Source: Candidatus Krumholzibacteriia bacterium (lineage in GTDB: Bacteria > Krumholzibacteriota > Krumholzibacteriia > LZORAL124-64-63). From it: DNA of 64,000 nt. The stretch covers positions 158,145 through 222,144 of the forward strand of contig JADGDU010000003.1 of assembly GCA_016744705.1 (NCBI GenBank). The letters run 5' to 3'. The translations under genes were made by a program, and so were the position numbers. The notes beneath the pieces are model-generated. The model was not told the DNA's origin and did not search any database. It saw nothing but the letters and a program-made list of their open reading frames with translations. The stretch's first letter is position 1; every line of letters starts with the position of its first letter. Of this stretch, positions 17,593 to 25,992 are shown piece after piece.

Positions 17593-18759
17593 ATGACCGC
17601 GCCCCTGCCATATGGAAAACAAACCATCGGTCCTGAAGAACACGCCCTGGTGCGTGAAGTGCTGGAAAGTGATTGGCTCACCCAGGGTCCGCGCCTGGGC
17701 CAATTTGAACAATCTCTGCGCGACTACTGCCAGGTACGCCACGCATTTGCCGTCACCAATGGCACCGACGCCCTGCTGCTGGCTTGCCGGGTGGCCGGTC
17801 TGGGCCCTGGTGACCGGTTCATCACCACACCAAACACCTTTGCGGCCACGGCCAATGCGGCGGTCATGTGTGGAGCCGAACCTGTGTTTGTGGACATCGC
17901 CCCCGATACTCTCAACATTGATCCCAACCTGGTGGAAAAAGCCCTGGCTGCAGATCCTTCCATAAAGGTGATCTTGCCTGTGCATTTTGCCGGACATGTG
18001 TGCCCCATGGACCGTCTGGCAGATTTGGCCTCGCAGTACGACGCCATCATCATTGAAGACGCCTGCCATGCCATCGGCGGCCAGTGGCTGGACCGGGAGA
18101 ACCGGTGGCACAAAGTGGGTTCCTGCGCTCGTTCCACCCTCACCTGCTTCAGTTTTCATCCGGTAAAATGCATGACCACCGGTGAAGGTGGCGCCATCAC
18201 CACCAACGACGACCAGATAGCAGAACGCCTGACACGTTTGCGCAGTCACGGCATCACCAAAAATCCGGCCTTGTTGGAAAAGAATGACGGCGGATGGTAT
18301 TACGAGATGCACGACCTGGGTATCAATGCCCGCCTCACGGATCTGCAAGCGGCCATAGGCCTGGCGCAAATCAAACACCTCAATGAATGGCAACAACGCC
18401 GACTGGCTCTGGTCAACCAATACGATGCTGAATTGGCCGGTTTGGCTCAAGTGAACCCCCAGGCCAGACCAGCATCCGAAGATCGCCACTGCTATCACTT
18501 GATGGTCATTCGCACCAGTCGCCGGCGGGAGCTCTACGATTTCCTCCATGATCAAGGCATTTTGGTGCAGGTCCATTACAGCCCGCTGCATCTGCAACCT
18601 TATTACCGGCGGAAATTTGCCACCGGCCCGGGCTTGTGCCCGGAAGCGGAAAAGTATTATTCTGAGGCTCTTTCCCTACCACTATTTCCGAGCATGAGTG
18701 ACGAGGATCAGAAACGAACCGTTGCCGCAGTGCGCACATTTCACCTGCAGGGCGTTTGA
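17593..18759 (+). CDS. pseC: PseC-like UDP-sugar aminotransferase (DegT/DnrJ/EryC1 family)
   Basis: 388 residues from the ATG at 17593, which has AAAGGA six bases upstream. It is a PLP enzyme that aminates C4 of the PseB product. The PLP-binding Lys192 sits in SFHPVKCMTTGEGG, the PseC-type version of the motif; LegC enzymes usually read differently here. Other signatures are VTNGTDALLLA, the Asp of IIIEDACHAIGG, and GINARLTDLQAAIGLAQ. Length matches the family. It begins the second half of the plus-strand operon and is followed two bases later by the NeuB-PseG fusion. Confidence 0.9.
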   Translation: MTAPLPYGKQTIGPEEHALVREVLESDWLTQGPRLGQFEQSLRDYCQVRHAFAVTNGTDALLLACRVAGLGPGDRFITTPNTFAATANAAVMCGAEPVFVDIAPDTLNIDPNLVEKALAADPSIKVILPVHFAGHVCPMDRLADLASQYDAIIIEDACHAIGGQWLDRENRWHKVGSCARSTLTCFSFHPVKCMTTGEGGAITTNDDQIAERLTRLRSHGITKNPALLEKNDGGWYYEMHDLGINARLTDLQAAIGLAQIKHLNEWQQRRLALVNQYDAELAGLAQVNPQARPASEDRHCYHLMVIRTSRRRELYDFLHDQGILVQVHYSPLHLQPYYRRKFATGPGLCPEAEKYYSEALSLPLFPSMSDEDQKRTVAAVRTFHLQGV

Positions 18760-18761
18760 AT

Positions 18762-20645
18762 ATGACCCGTTTCATCGCTGAAATTTCCAGCAACCATAAT
18801 GGCAATAAAGAGCGCTGCTTGGACCTCATCCGCGCCGCCGCCCATTGCGGATGCTGGGGAGTGAAATTTCAGCTCTTTCGCATCGAAAAATTGTTTGCGC
18901 CGGAAATTCTGCAGGTCAGCGAAATGCACCGGTTGCGCCGTCGTTGGGAATTACCCATCCACTTCCTGCCAGAGTTGGCGGCTTGTGCGCATGCTGAAGG
19001 GCTTGCCTTCGGCTGCACGCCCTTTGATTTGGGAGCGGTGGACATCCTCCAGCCTCATGTGGATTTTCTGAAGGTGGCCTCCTATGAACTACCCTGGTTG
19101 GGTTTGATCCAAAAATGCGGAGAATCGGGACTGCCTTTGATGATGTCTTGCGGTATGGCAGATGAACAGGAAGTGGCCCAGGCCGTGGAGACAGCCAAGC
19201 AGTCTGGTGTTTCCGATCTTACAGTTTTTCATTGCATCAGTAATTATCCGGTGGTAGCAGACCGCTGTAACCTGGCTGCCATCGGAACGCTGCAATCTCT
19301 TTTGGAGACTAAGTTCCCTGGAGCCCAAACAGGCTGGTCAGATCATTCCGTGAACCCGGGTGTGGTCTCCCGGGCCATCCATCATTGGCAATGCGATGCT
19401 GTGGAATTCCATTTTGACCTTGAAGGGCAGGGCGAAGAGTTTTCAGCCGGACATTGCTGGTTGCCACAACAGATTCAACCGCTCATTGCCGGACAGAAGC
19501 ATGACTCCAACCCTCACTGTGACGGGTTGCCGGCCCTGAAGCCCACCAGCTCAGAAATGGCTGAAAGGAAATGGCGGGCCGATCCTTCCGATGGTCTGCG
19601 CCCCACCATTTCCGTGCGCCAAAGTTGGCCCCAACATGAGCCGGAATATCTCACCGAGTCAAAAGTCCTCTTTGTGGCTGGTGGCCCCGGCCTGGGACAT
19701 ATGGTTCGCTTAACCGCCCTCGCTGAACAGATGCGCAATGACTTCGGTATCAAACCGGTTTTCATGACTCACCAATCTCCTGGTGCAGAAAAAGTCATTG
19801 CCCGGCACGGCTTTTTTACCAAACCGGAAACGATGTCGATAGAGATGCTCAACCCCTCTGTTGTGGTCTTTGATTTTAAAGAACCTTGCGTCAGCCTTGT
19901 CCGCCAATGCCAGGCTGCCGGTGTTCCCACCGTGGCCATTGATCGGCCAGATTGTACCGGTGCGGATCTCGTCGTCGTACCGAGCATGGGCTGGCTTAAC
20001 GAAACGAATCAGGGCCATCATACTGGTGGCTCCCAATACCAGCTTCTGCGCAGTGATGTTGTACGGCTGCGGCCCTCATCGGTCCCCCCTTGCGGCCCCG
20101 GAATTATGGTCAGTTTTGGTGCAGAAGATCCCAACCTGCTCACCGAAAAGACAGCCGCGGCATTGACCCGCTTGCCGTTGGATACTCCCGTCCGTTTCAT
20201 CATTGGGCCCGATTTCCTCAAACACCGGCCCACCTGGCCCCCACCCTGGGCCCAACATCCAGGGTTTCAACTCATGGAAACCCATGAACCCCTGGAAACA
20301 CTGTTGCCGGGAACAGGTCTGTTGATCACAGCCCTGGGTGTGACCATTGCCGAAGCCCAGGTTCTGGGAGTCGCCGTGGCCGTGATGACCAACTACCCAT
20401 CAGATGCAGAGTCCATAGACCGACTGGTTTCCGCTGAAGCCGCTTTCAATCTGGGTTATCATGCTGATCTTTCCGAAAAGGAACTGGCCGACACCCTGAC
20501 CACCCTTTGGGCCCATAAAAAGAAGCGGGAAATATTGGCCACCAACGGCCTGCAAATTACCGACGGAAACGGTGCCCGCCGAGCTTCTCTGCTCATGGCA
20601 AAATATTTTGACTCCAAACCACTTGGAGAGGAACGCCCTTGCTGA
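18762..20645 (+). CDS. NeuB-type nonulosonate synthase fused to a PseG-like GT-B domain
   Basis: 627 residues from ATG 18762 (AGGG nine bases upstream); TTG 18756 is too close to it. Residues 1-245 form a NeuB TIM-barrel: FIAEISSNHNGN, VKFQLF, LKVASYEL, LMMSCGMAD, HCISNYP, GWSDHS and VEFHFDLEG. NeuB/PseI enzymes condense PEP with a hexosamine. The usual C-terminal SAF/antifreeze domain is missing; only a linker with ERKWRADPSDGLRP remains (268-281). From about 300 a PseG-like UDP-sugar hydrolase or GT-B domain follows, with GGPGLGHMVR at 307-316 carrying the PseG-type His313. AIDRPD, VSFGAEDPN and a late ALGVTIAEAQVLG loop come next. The fusion would join UDP release and PEP condensation in one chain. 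Confidence 0.82.
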   Translation: MTRFIAEISSNHNGNKERCLDLIRAAAHCGCWGVKFQLFRIEKLFAPEILQVSEMHRLRRRWELPIHFLPELAACAHAEGLAFGCTPFDLGAVDILQPHVDFLKVASYELPWLGLIQKCGESGLPLMMSCGMADEQEVAQAVETAKQSGVSDLTVFHCISNYPVVADRCNLAAIGTLQSLLETKFPGAQTGWSDHSVNPGVVSRAIHHWQCDAVEFHFDLEGQGEEFSAGHCWLPQQIQPLIAGQKHDSNPHCDGLPALKPTSSEMAERKWRADPSDGLRPTISVRQSWPQHEPEYLTESKVLFVAGGPGLGHMVRLTALAEQMRNDFGIKPVFMTHQSPGAEKVIARHGFFTKPETMSIEMLNPSVVVFDFKEPCVSLVRQCQAAGVPTVAIDRPDCTGADLVVVPSMGWLNETNQGHHTGGSQYQLLRSDVVRLRPSSVPPCGPGIMVSFGAEDPNLLTEKTAAALTRLPLDTPVRFIIGPDFLKHRPTWPPPWAQHPGFQLMETHEPLETLLPGTGLLITALGVTIAEAQVLGVAVAVMTNYPSDAESIDRLVSAEAAFNLGYHADLSEKELADTLTTLWAHKKKREILATNGLQITDGNGARRASLLMAKYFDSKPLGEERPC

Positions 20646-22579
20646 ACCTGGCTGGATTTTTTCATCTCAATCTGATGTATTCGTCCATCGAAGTCGAACA
20701 ACGCGCCCAGGTGATCCGTAACTGTTATCACCCGCTGCTAAATCTAGCCACACCCCATCGCCCCCTCACTCTTGAAGCCACGGGCCTGACCCTTGAAATC
20801 ATTCGCGACCTGGATCCCGCCTGGATAGAGAAACTCCAACACGGCATGCAGGATGGTTCCGTTGAATTTGTGGGTAGTGGCTACAGCCAGATTATCGCTC
20901 CCTTGGTACCGGCCATAGTGAATCGCGCTAATATCGACCTGGGGATGGCCATCTACGAAGAGTTGTTGGCTGTTCGTCCAGAAATTTGGTTGATCAATGA
21001 GATGGCTTATAGCGGCGGGCTACCGGAACTCTATGCTGATGCGGGAGTTAAGGCCTTAGTCATGGAATGGAATAACACCTGGAAAGGCCATCAGGAGTGG
21101 GACTCGGAGCTGCGTTATCATCACCAACTGGCTCTCGGCTGCGACGGTACAACCCTACCAGTGTTGTGGATCGACACTCTGGATTTCCAGAAGTTCCAAC
21201 GCATGGCCAAAGATGAGATGGATCAAAGTGAATGGATTGAACACTGGTCCCAACGCGCCAAATCCCATTCCAACCAAACCCGGTTTGCTACTTTTTATGG
21301 CAGCGATGCGGAGATTTTCGATTTCCGACCTGGTCGCTATTCTCACGAAGGCGACCTTTCGGACAGCAGCCAATGGCAACGCATCAAGAAAGCCCTGGAT
21401 AAATTGACCGCCTGTCCCCATCTCCAATTTGGCCCACTCGGGGCGGCCCTTGAAGAGCCCGCCTCGGAAATTTGTGGACTCCCTCTGTCCCTGGAATGCA
21501 CCGAACAACCCGTGGTCGTTAAAAAGCAGGAAAAATACAATCTGAACCGCTGGGCCGTCACCGGACGAGGCGACCTGGAGGCTAATACGACATGCCACAA
21601 TCTGGCGTCTGATATGCCTCATACGCCGTCACAGAAACAGTGGCGTGAACTTCTGTATCGCTGGTCTTCAGATTTTCGCACCCATCTCACCGCTCAACGT
21701 TGGGCCAATTACCGCGCACAGGGCATGAAAGCAATCTCCCTTGAATATCTTAACCAGGCTGTGGAGGGAACCATCATCCCCGTCGATCTGGCGGACCGGA
21801 AGATAAACCTAGCCACTGATGCTGCCCAGGTTCTTTTGGATTTGCGCCGGGGTCTGGCTATCAGTTCATTGACTTTTCCTGCTCTGGGCAATTTACCCGC
21901 TTTGGGCACCCTGCCTCATGGTTACTTCGATGACATTTCCTTTGGTGCCGATTTCTACTCCGGTCACTCGGTCGTGCAACGCCCCGGACAACGCAAGCTC
22001 ACGGACCTGCAAACTTCCACAGAATCCGTAACGGTCATCAAGAAAGCCAACGGACACCTGGTGGCCCGTGCAGAAATCACTGACAGCCTTTTGAATGTCA
22101 CCAAACAAGTGGAAATCGAGGCCTCCCAACCCCGCATCATTTTGAGCGGTCGCCTGGAACTGCCCAGTCGGTCTCCGGGCGAGATTCACCCCGTGCACTT
22201 GACTGTGGTGCCCGGTTTTTTTGATCCTGATCACCTGCATTTTCGGACACATAATGGTGGTTCTGCCATGGAACAATTCCCACTCACATCATCCAGTGTG
22301 CACCACGGAGCCTCATATTCCACCTTGATCACAGCCAAGGGAGGCCTTGGTGCTACTGAGAATGTTGTGGAATTTGGAGACGGGCAGCGCTCCCTGGTGA
22401 TCACTCATGATCCTTGTGTTTCAGCCATGATCCCAACAGTGCGTTTTGAAAAAGTTCGCGCTGGAGAATACTTTCTGCGGCTGCGGTACAGCGCCCAGGA
22501 AATGGATGAAACTTTCGTGACCAGAGATGCGCCTTGGCAGGTGGAGTGGCGGGTTACTATTGAGGCCAAGCGAGATTAA
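20639..22579 (+). CDS. GH57-like glycoside hydrolase/polysaccharide-processing protein
   Basis: 646 residues, TTG start six bases after GGAGAGGA and overlapping the fusion gene by seven bases. The N-terminal 300 residues resemble GH57: FFHLNLMYSSIEVEQR, GSVEFVGSGYSQIIAPLV (conserved strand), and the putative catalytic nucleophile Glu121 in WLINEMAYSGGLPELYADAG. A likely acid/base Asp lies in ATFYGSDAEIFDFRPGRY. The C-terminal half is beta-rich, as in GH57 and GH38-like enzymes. GH57 enzymes act on alpha-glucans, but distant members occur in capsule and LPS clusters. No signal peptide is visible, so it is probably cytosolic. Trimming or remodelling of a glycan intermediate is inferred; the substrate is unknown. 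Confidence 0.7.
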   Translation: MLNLAGFFHLNLMYSSIEVEQRAQVIRNCYHPLLNLATPHRPLTLEATGLTLEIIRDLDPAWIEKLQHGMQDGSVEFVGSGYSQIIAPLVPAIVNRANIDLGMAIYEELLAVRPEIWLINEMAYSGGLPELYADAGVKALVMEWNNTWKGHQEWDSELRYHHQLALGCDGTTLPVLWIDTLDFQKFQRMAKDEMDQSEWIEHWSQRAKSHSNQTRFATFYGSDAEIFDFRPGRYSHEGDLSDSSQWQRIKKALDKLTACPHLQFGPLGAALEEPASEICGLPLSLECTEQPVVVKKQEKYNLNRWAVTGRGDLEANTTCHNLASDMPHTPSQKQWRELLYRWSSDFRTHLTAQRWANYRAQGMKAISLEYLNQAVEGTIIPVDLADRKINLATDAAQVLLDLRRGLAISSLTFPALGNLPALGTLPHGYFDDISFGADFYSGHSVVQRPGQRKLTDLQTSTESVTVIKKANGHLVARAEITDSLLNVTKQVEIEASQPRIILSGRLELPSRSPGEIHPVHLTVVPGFFDPDHLHFRTHNGGSAMEQFPLTSSSVHHGASYSTLITAKGGLGATENVVEFGDGQRSLVITHDPCVSAMIPTVRFEKVRAGEYFLRLRYSAQEMDETFVTRDAPWQVEWRVTIEAKRD

Positions 22580-24108
22580 TTCCGTCCAGGCAGCATTTTT
22601 TTTAAGGCCAACTTATCCAGTTTTCCAGACTTGTTTTTGGGCAAGCTGTCCAAATAGATTATTTGTTTCGGCAACAGGGTTGGTTCCAATTCCTTTTTAC
22701 AGAACTGTTGCAGATCACCTTCAATATTCGAACCTTTGGGATGCACCACAAAAAGACACACGGCCTCCCCCAGAACCAAATCCGCAATCCCCACAACAGC
22801 CGCTTCGGAAACCCCGGGAAAATGTGCCATCGTTTCTTCAATTTGCTTGCAACTGACACGTTTCCCGCCACATTTGAGAAAATCGCGGGCTCGGTCTACG
22901 ATTATGATATAACCGTCTTCATCAACCTTGGCTAAATCTCCAGTATGCAATCCATTGCTGAAAACCCGTTCGGTGGCCGCCTTATTTTTCCAATAACCTA
23001 GGGTAATATTCGGACCAGAGGCGATGATTTCTCCTACCTCACCAGGCGAAACGGGTTCACCCGATTCTCCCCTGACCTTCAAACTGACACGATTAAGTCC
23101 AAAGCCAATAGACCCCGGGTGAGCGCGGCGCTCTTCCGGGGAGATACACGAAAGCCTGGCTGTGGCTTCTGTTTGGCCGTACATGACATAGAGACGAGCT
23201 CGCGGCAAACATTCTTCCAGTTCATCAATAAAGGGTTGAGCGAGCTTTCCCCCTGCTTGCTGGAGTTTCACCAAATGGGGAAAATCCATATTTTTCAGGT
23301 TGCTGCGTCGAAGGAGAATTTGGTACGTACTGGGTACACCAGCCAAACTGGTGCACTGACTGTCCACCATGTTCTGCAATACTTTCTCCGGAAAAAGGAA
23401 GCGGTTGTCAATGACCAGTGAAGCCCCCGCCAAAAGATGAGTATGTAATAGGGAAGTCCCAAAACAATAGTGAAAAGGTAGCACAGCCATCATGCGATCA
23501 TCTGGCCCGATATCCAAAGAAGCCACAATGTCTTCGGAATTTGCCAAAATATTTCCGTGGGAAACCATAACTCCCCGAGGGGTGGCAGTTGATCCGGAAG
23601 TGAACATGATTGCTGCTAATTCATCGTCTGACCGGGTCAATCCAGGCTCTGAAGCCAAGTCGTCAGTCAATTCGGCGAGGGTGATCAGACTGCTGCCGCT
23701 GTTTGCATGTGGAGGGCGCAAATCGGAAACGAGGAGATCAAGTGGGTCCAATAGTGCACCAAGGCGGCGCAGCCATTTGGCTTGGACAAAGGCGAAACGC
23801 GGCTCCGTTGCATCATGCACATTGCTGAAAAAAGCTGAATCCACAGGCACGGCCATGGGCACGCTCACACCACCGGCAAGGGCGATACCCAAATAGGAAA
23901 CAACCCAGAAAATTGAAGATTCACTAACAAGCAATACGCGTTCACCAGGCAACAGTCCACGGTCTTGAAGGCCTTTGCCAACCTGCCTGGCTTGCTCGCG
24001 TAGTTCGCCATATGACAGACTACCCTGTTGAGTCACCAGTGCCACTTTTTCCGAGGGAGCCGAACTGCCCAAAAGAGCTTCTGCAAAATTCATTCTTGAG
24101 ATTCCCAT
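22576..24108 (-). CDS. AMP-binding acyl-CoA/acyl-ACP ligase-like protein
   Basis: 510 residues (possible internal start Met6 at 24093; neither start has a clear Shine-Dalgarno sequence). It is an ANL-superfamily adenylating enzyme. The P-loop-like motif is IMFTSGSTATPRGVMVSHGN. The A5-type motif is YVMYGQTEAT, and the hinge region has GLHTGDLAKVDEDGYIIIVDR with FLKCGGKRVS. The C-terminal KNKSGKLDKLAL carries the catalytic Lys. It activates a carboxylic acid as an acyl-AMP and then loads CoA or a carrier. It is convergent with the GH57-like gene (stops overlap) and may supply an acyl group to the locus, but this is inferred. It could equally belong to lipid metabolism. Confidence 0.85.
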   Translation of the reverse strand: MGISRMNFAEALLGSSAPSEKVALVTQQGSLSYGELREQARQVGKGLQDRGLLPGERVLLVSESSIFWVVSYLGIALAGGVSVPMAVPVDSAFFSNVHDATEPRFAFVQAKWLRRLGALLDPLDLLVSDLRPPHANSGSSLITLAELTDDLASEPGLTRSDDELAAIMFTSGSTATPRGVMVSHGNILANSEDIVASLDIGPDDRMMAVLPFHYCFGTSLLHTHLLAGASLVIDNRFLFPEKVLQNMVDSQCTSLAGVPSTYQILLRRSNLKNMDFPHLVKLQQAGGKLAQPFIDELEECLPRARLYVMYGQTEATARLSCISPEERRAHPGSIGFGLNRVSLKVRGESGEPVSPGEVGEIIASGPNITLGYWKNKAATERVFSNGLHTGDLAKVDEDGYIIIVDRARDFLKCGGKRVSCKQIEETMAHFPGVSEAAVVGIADLVLGEAVCLFVVHPKGSNIEGDLQQFCKKELEPTLLPKQIIYLDSLPKNKSGKLDKLALKKMLPGRN

Positions 24109-24162
24109 TCGTTATATCCACCTGCATGAATTATGAGGCCAGGAAATATATTTTTCCATTAA

Positions 24163-24296
24163 ATTAAAGGTCTGACAAAGGAAATCCTGGAAAAAAACAA
24201 AGGGAATGCATACTATGTTTTCAATGCGGACCTCGCCGACCTGGAACAGGTCAGCACCCAGACTTGGAACACCGGCGGGGACCGCAACTCAAACCT
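24163..24296 (+). pseudogene. possible orphan coding fragment between two minus-strand genes
   Basis: This plus-strand stretch reads as an open frame with protein-like composition (for example KEILEKNKGNAYYVFNADL then LEQVSTQTWNTGGDRN) and coding-like codons. It has no ATG upstream in frame (stop at 24160) and runs into the antisense of the ABC gene after 24289. It may be a gene remnant or chance. I cannot name a family. Confidence 0.25.
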
Positions 24297-25254
24297 GATC
24301 CAACCGCTCTCCCATTCGCAGCCGGTGCCGCAAATTCATCATCTTGGCATCAATGGCCCGCAGTTCATGAAGATTGTCCCGCTCCTGTTGGCTGGGTTCA
24401 ATCACATCCACCATGGCACCATTATTGATGATCACCCTACGGTCTCCCATGAGAGCCAGAATGGGATCATGGGTAGCCATCAAGACAATTTTTTCTTCCT
24501 GGATTAAAATATCCAACGCCTGCTGACGATCGATGCCAGCGTTCTCAATTTCATCAATCAAGACCACGGGACTGGAACTCAACACCGCAGTATCGGCAAT
24601 CATCAAAGACCGCGATTGCCCCCCTGAAAGACTGGTAACGGGAGTATCGAGCGCAAAAGGTTCGCCAGCTAACTCATTGGCCCAATTCCATATACGCTGT
24701 ATTTTTTCGGAAGGGTTTTCAACAAGCCTGCTCTCAGCGTGCAATTCCAGAAATTCTTCCACTGTCAGGTCCATGACAAAATTCATGTTCTGGCTGAGCT
24801 GCGCCACCAACTTGTATTCACTGCTGAAGCGCCACTTATCACCGGGCACTTCGCCGTTGATCAATATGTGACGACCGGTGGGAGTATCACCCCGTGCCAC
24901 CCACTCGATATCCGCCAGCAGCCGGCTTTTCCCACTGCCCGTGGCCCCCACGATGCACACGATTTCACCCGAGTTAATTTTCAGCTCACGAACTTTTTCC
25001 TCGCTGCCATCCTTGGCTGTCCCACCTCGAATGGTCAGCTCCTGTACCTTCTCTTCACTGGTTCCAAGAAACTCTTCCATCATGACAATGAAACTGTTCA
25101 ATTCGGACAAAAGATCAGGATCAAAAACTTCACCCAAATGCTCTTCAGGGCGATCACTCAAATCAGTGTAACCCTTGTCATTAAAAAACTGTTCAGTGAA
25201 AGGCCATTTGTTGAGACAAAACTCTACCGTCAGGGATTGCAATTCACGACTCAT
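24289..25254 (-). CDS. soluble ABC-type ATPase of a permease-less operon
   Basis: 321 residues, start overlapping the GTPase stop as ATGA. Walker A GATGSGKS at 103-110, signature LSGGQS at 209-214, Walker B VVLIDEIE at 230-237 and the switch-His MATHDP motif are all intact. The first 95 residues precede the cassette and include a segment (KWPFTEQFFNDKGYTDL) that resembles the N-terminal domain of the SBP-like protein two genes upstream. A C-terminal helix rich in Arg, Glu and Leu follows (about 285-321). There are no membrane segments and no adjacent permease. The last Cys-free residues give no metal motif. ATP-driven remodelling or metal loading with the GTPase is inferred; the substrate is unknown. 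Confidence 0.85.
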   Translation of the reverse strand: MSRELQSLTVEFCLNKWPFTEQFFNDKGYTDLSDRPEEHLGEVFDPDLLSELNSFIVMMEEFLGTSEEKVQELTIRGGTAKDGSEEKVRELKINSGEIVCIVGATGSGKSRLLADIEWVARGDTPTGRHILINGEVPGDKWRFSSEYKLVAQLSQNMNFVMDLTVEEFLELHAESRLVENPSEKIQRIWNWANELAGEPFALDTPVTSLSGGQSRSLMIADTAVLSSSPVVLIDEIENAGIDRQQALDILIQEEKIVLMATHDPILALMGDRRVIINNGAMVDVIEPSQQERDNLHELRAIDAKMMNLRHRLRMGERLDQV

Positions 25255-25991
25255 TTCACACCGCCTAAATCCTCAGGACCACCATCAGTTTTCAAACCCG
25301 TTGGCATCTCCAGATTAATTTTGCGCACGTTGCCCATTTGAAAGTCCGACCCAATCCGGGTTTCACCCAAGCAGTAGGAACAGAGGGCCGCCGGCATGGA
25401 AAACCGCAACCGTTTCCCTTCCACGGTATCGGTGTCTTTGATCTCAGTCCACACAGTGCCCAGCTCAAAGCTTCCCTGGCCGGTGATTCCGTTCACATGC
25501 AGAATACGGGCCTTGGTATTAACCATATGAACCCGGGCGGCAAACACTTCACGTTCTGCCTGGCTGACGATGTCACCTTTGGTGATCACCACGATATCGG
25601 CCGCCTTCAGCATGGGGCCAATTTTCTTTGGGGTGCCGATGCCACTGAGGTTGTCCACCACACAAATAGCCAGCACTTCACGGATATGGGGCGAGCAACG
25701 ATTGCACAACCCGGCACTTTCGCTGACCAAGACATCAAGGCCTTCCATCTTGCCCCACTGAACACATTCTTCCACGTTGGAAACAAAATAATGATCTGGG
25801 CAAAGAGCCCCGGCCAACCCTTTGCGCACCAAAATTCCATGCTTGCGGAATAACTCGTCATCATCTGTGGAAAGACAATCGAATTTGACGACCCCAACCT
25901 TCAAGCCCTGCTTCTTCAGATGCTCCAGGGTCTTGAGAATAACTGCTGTTTTACCCGAAGAAGGCGGTCCGCTGACCGTCACAAAACGCAT
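25251..25991 (-). CDS. HypB/CobW-like metallochaperone-type GTPase
   Basis: 246 residues, start two bases after the SBP-like gene stop. The P-loop GPPSSGKT is at 8-15. VVKFDCLSTDDD is a switch-I-like Cys/Asp segment. SESAGLCNRCSP at 90-101 holds a CxxC (Cys96, Cys99), and a G4-like ITKGD lies at 136-140. A second CxxC (Cys204, Cys207 in ALCSYCLGE) follows. Nickel and cobalt GTPases (HypB, UreG, CobW) use Cys/His clusters to bind metal and couple GTP hydrolysis to delivery. The four conserved-looking cysteines suggest metal or Fe-S binding here. Substrate and acceptor are unknown. It is encoded between an SBP-like protein and an ABC ATPase. Confidence 0.75.
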   Translation of the reverse strand: MRFVTVSGPPSSGKTAVILKTLEHLKKQGLKVGVVKFDCLSTDDDELFRKHGILVRKGLAGALCPDHYFVSNVEECVQWGKMEGLDVLVSESAGLCNRCSPHIREVLAICVVDNLSGIGTPKKIGPMLKAADIVVITKGDIVSQAEREVFAARVHMVNTKARILHVNGITGQGSFELGTVWTEIKDTDTVEGKRLRFSMPAALCSYCLGETRIGSDFQMGNVRKINLEMPTGLKTDGGPEDLGGVK

Positions 25992-25992
25992 A

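Noticed and set aside
17257..18597. 446-codon frame antisense to PseC
   Set aside because: It overlaps the well-supported PseC-like gene and part of the cytidylyltransferase, and shows no domain.
24206..24298. ORF of about 30 codons (ATG 24206) in the gap next to the ABC gene
   Set aside because: It reads a different frame from the coding-like fragment, has unremarkable composition and ends inside the antisense of the ABC gene.
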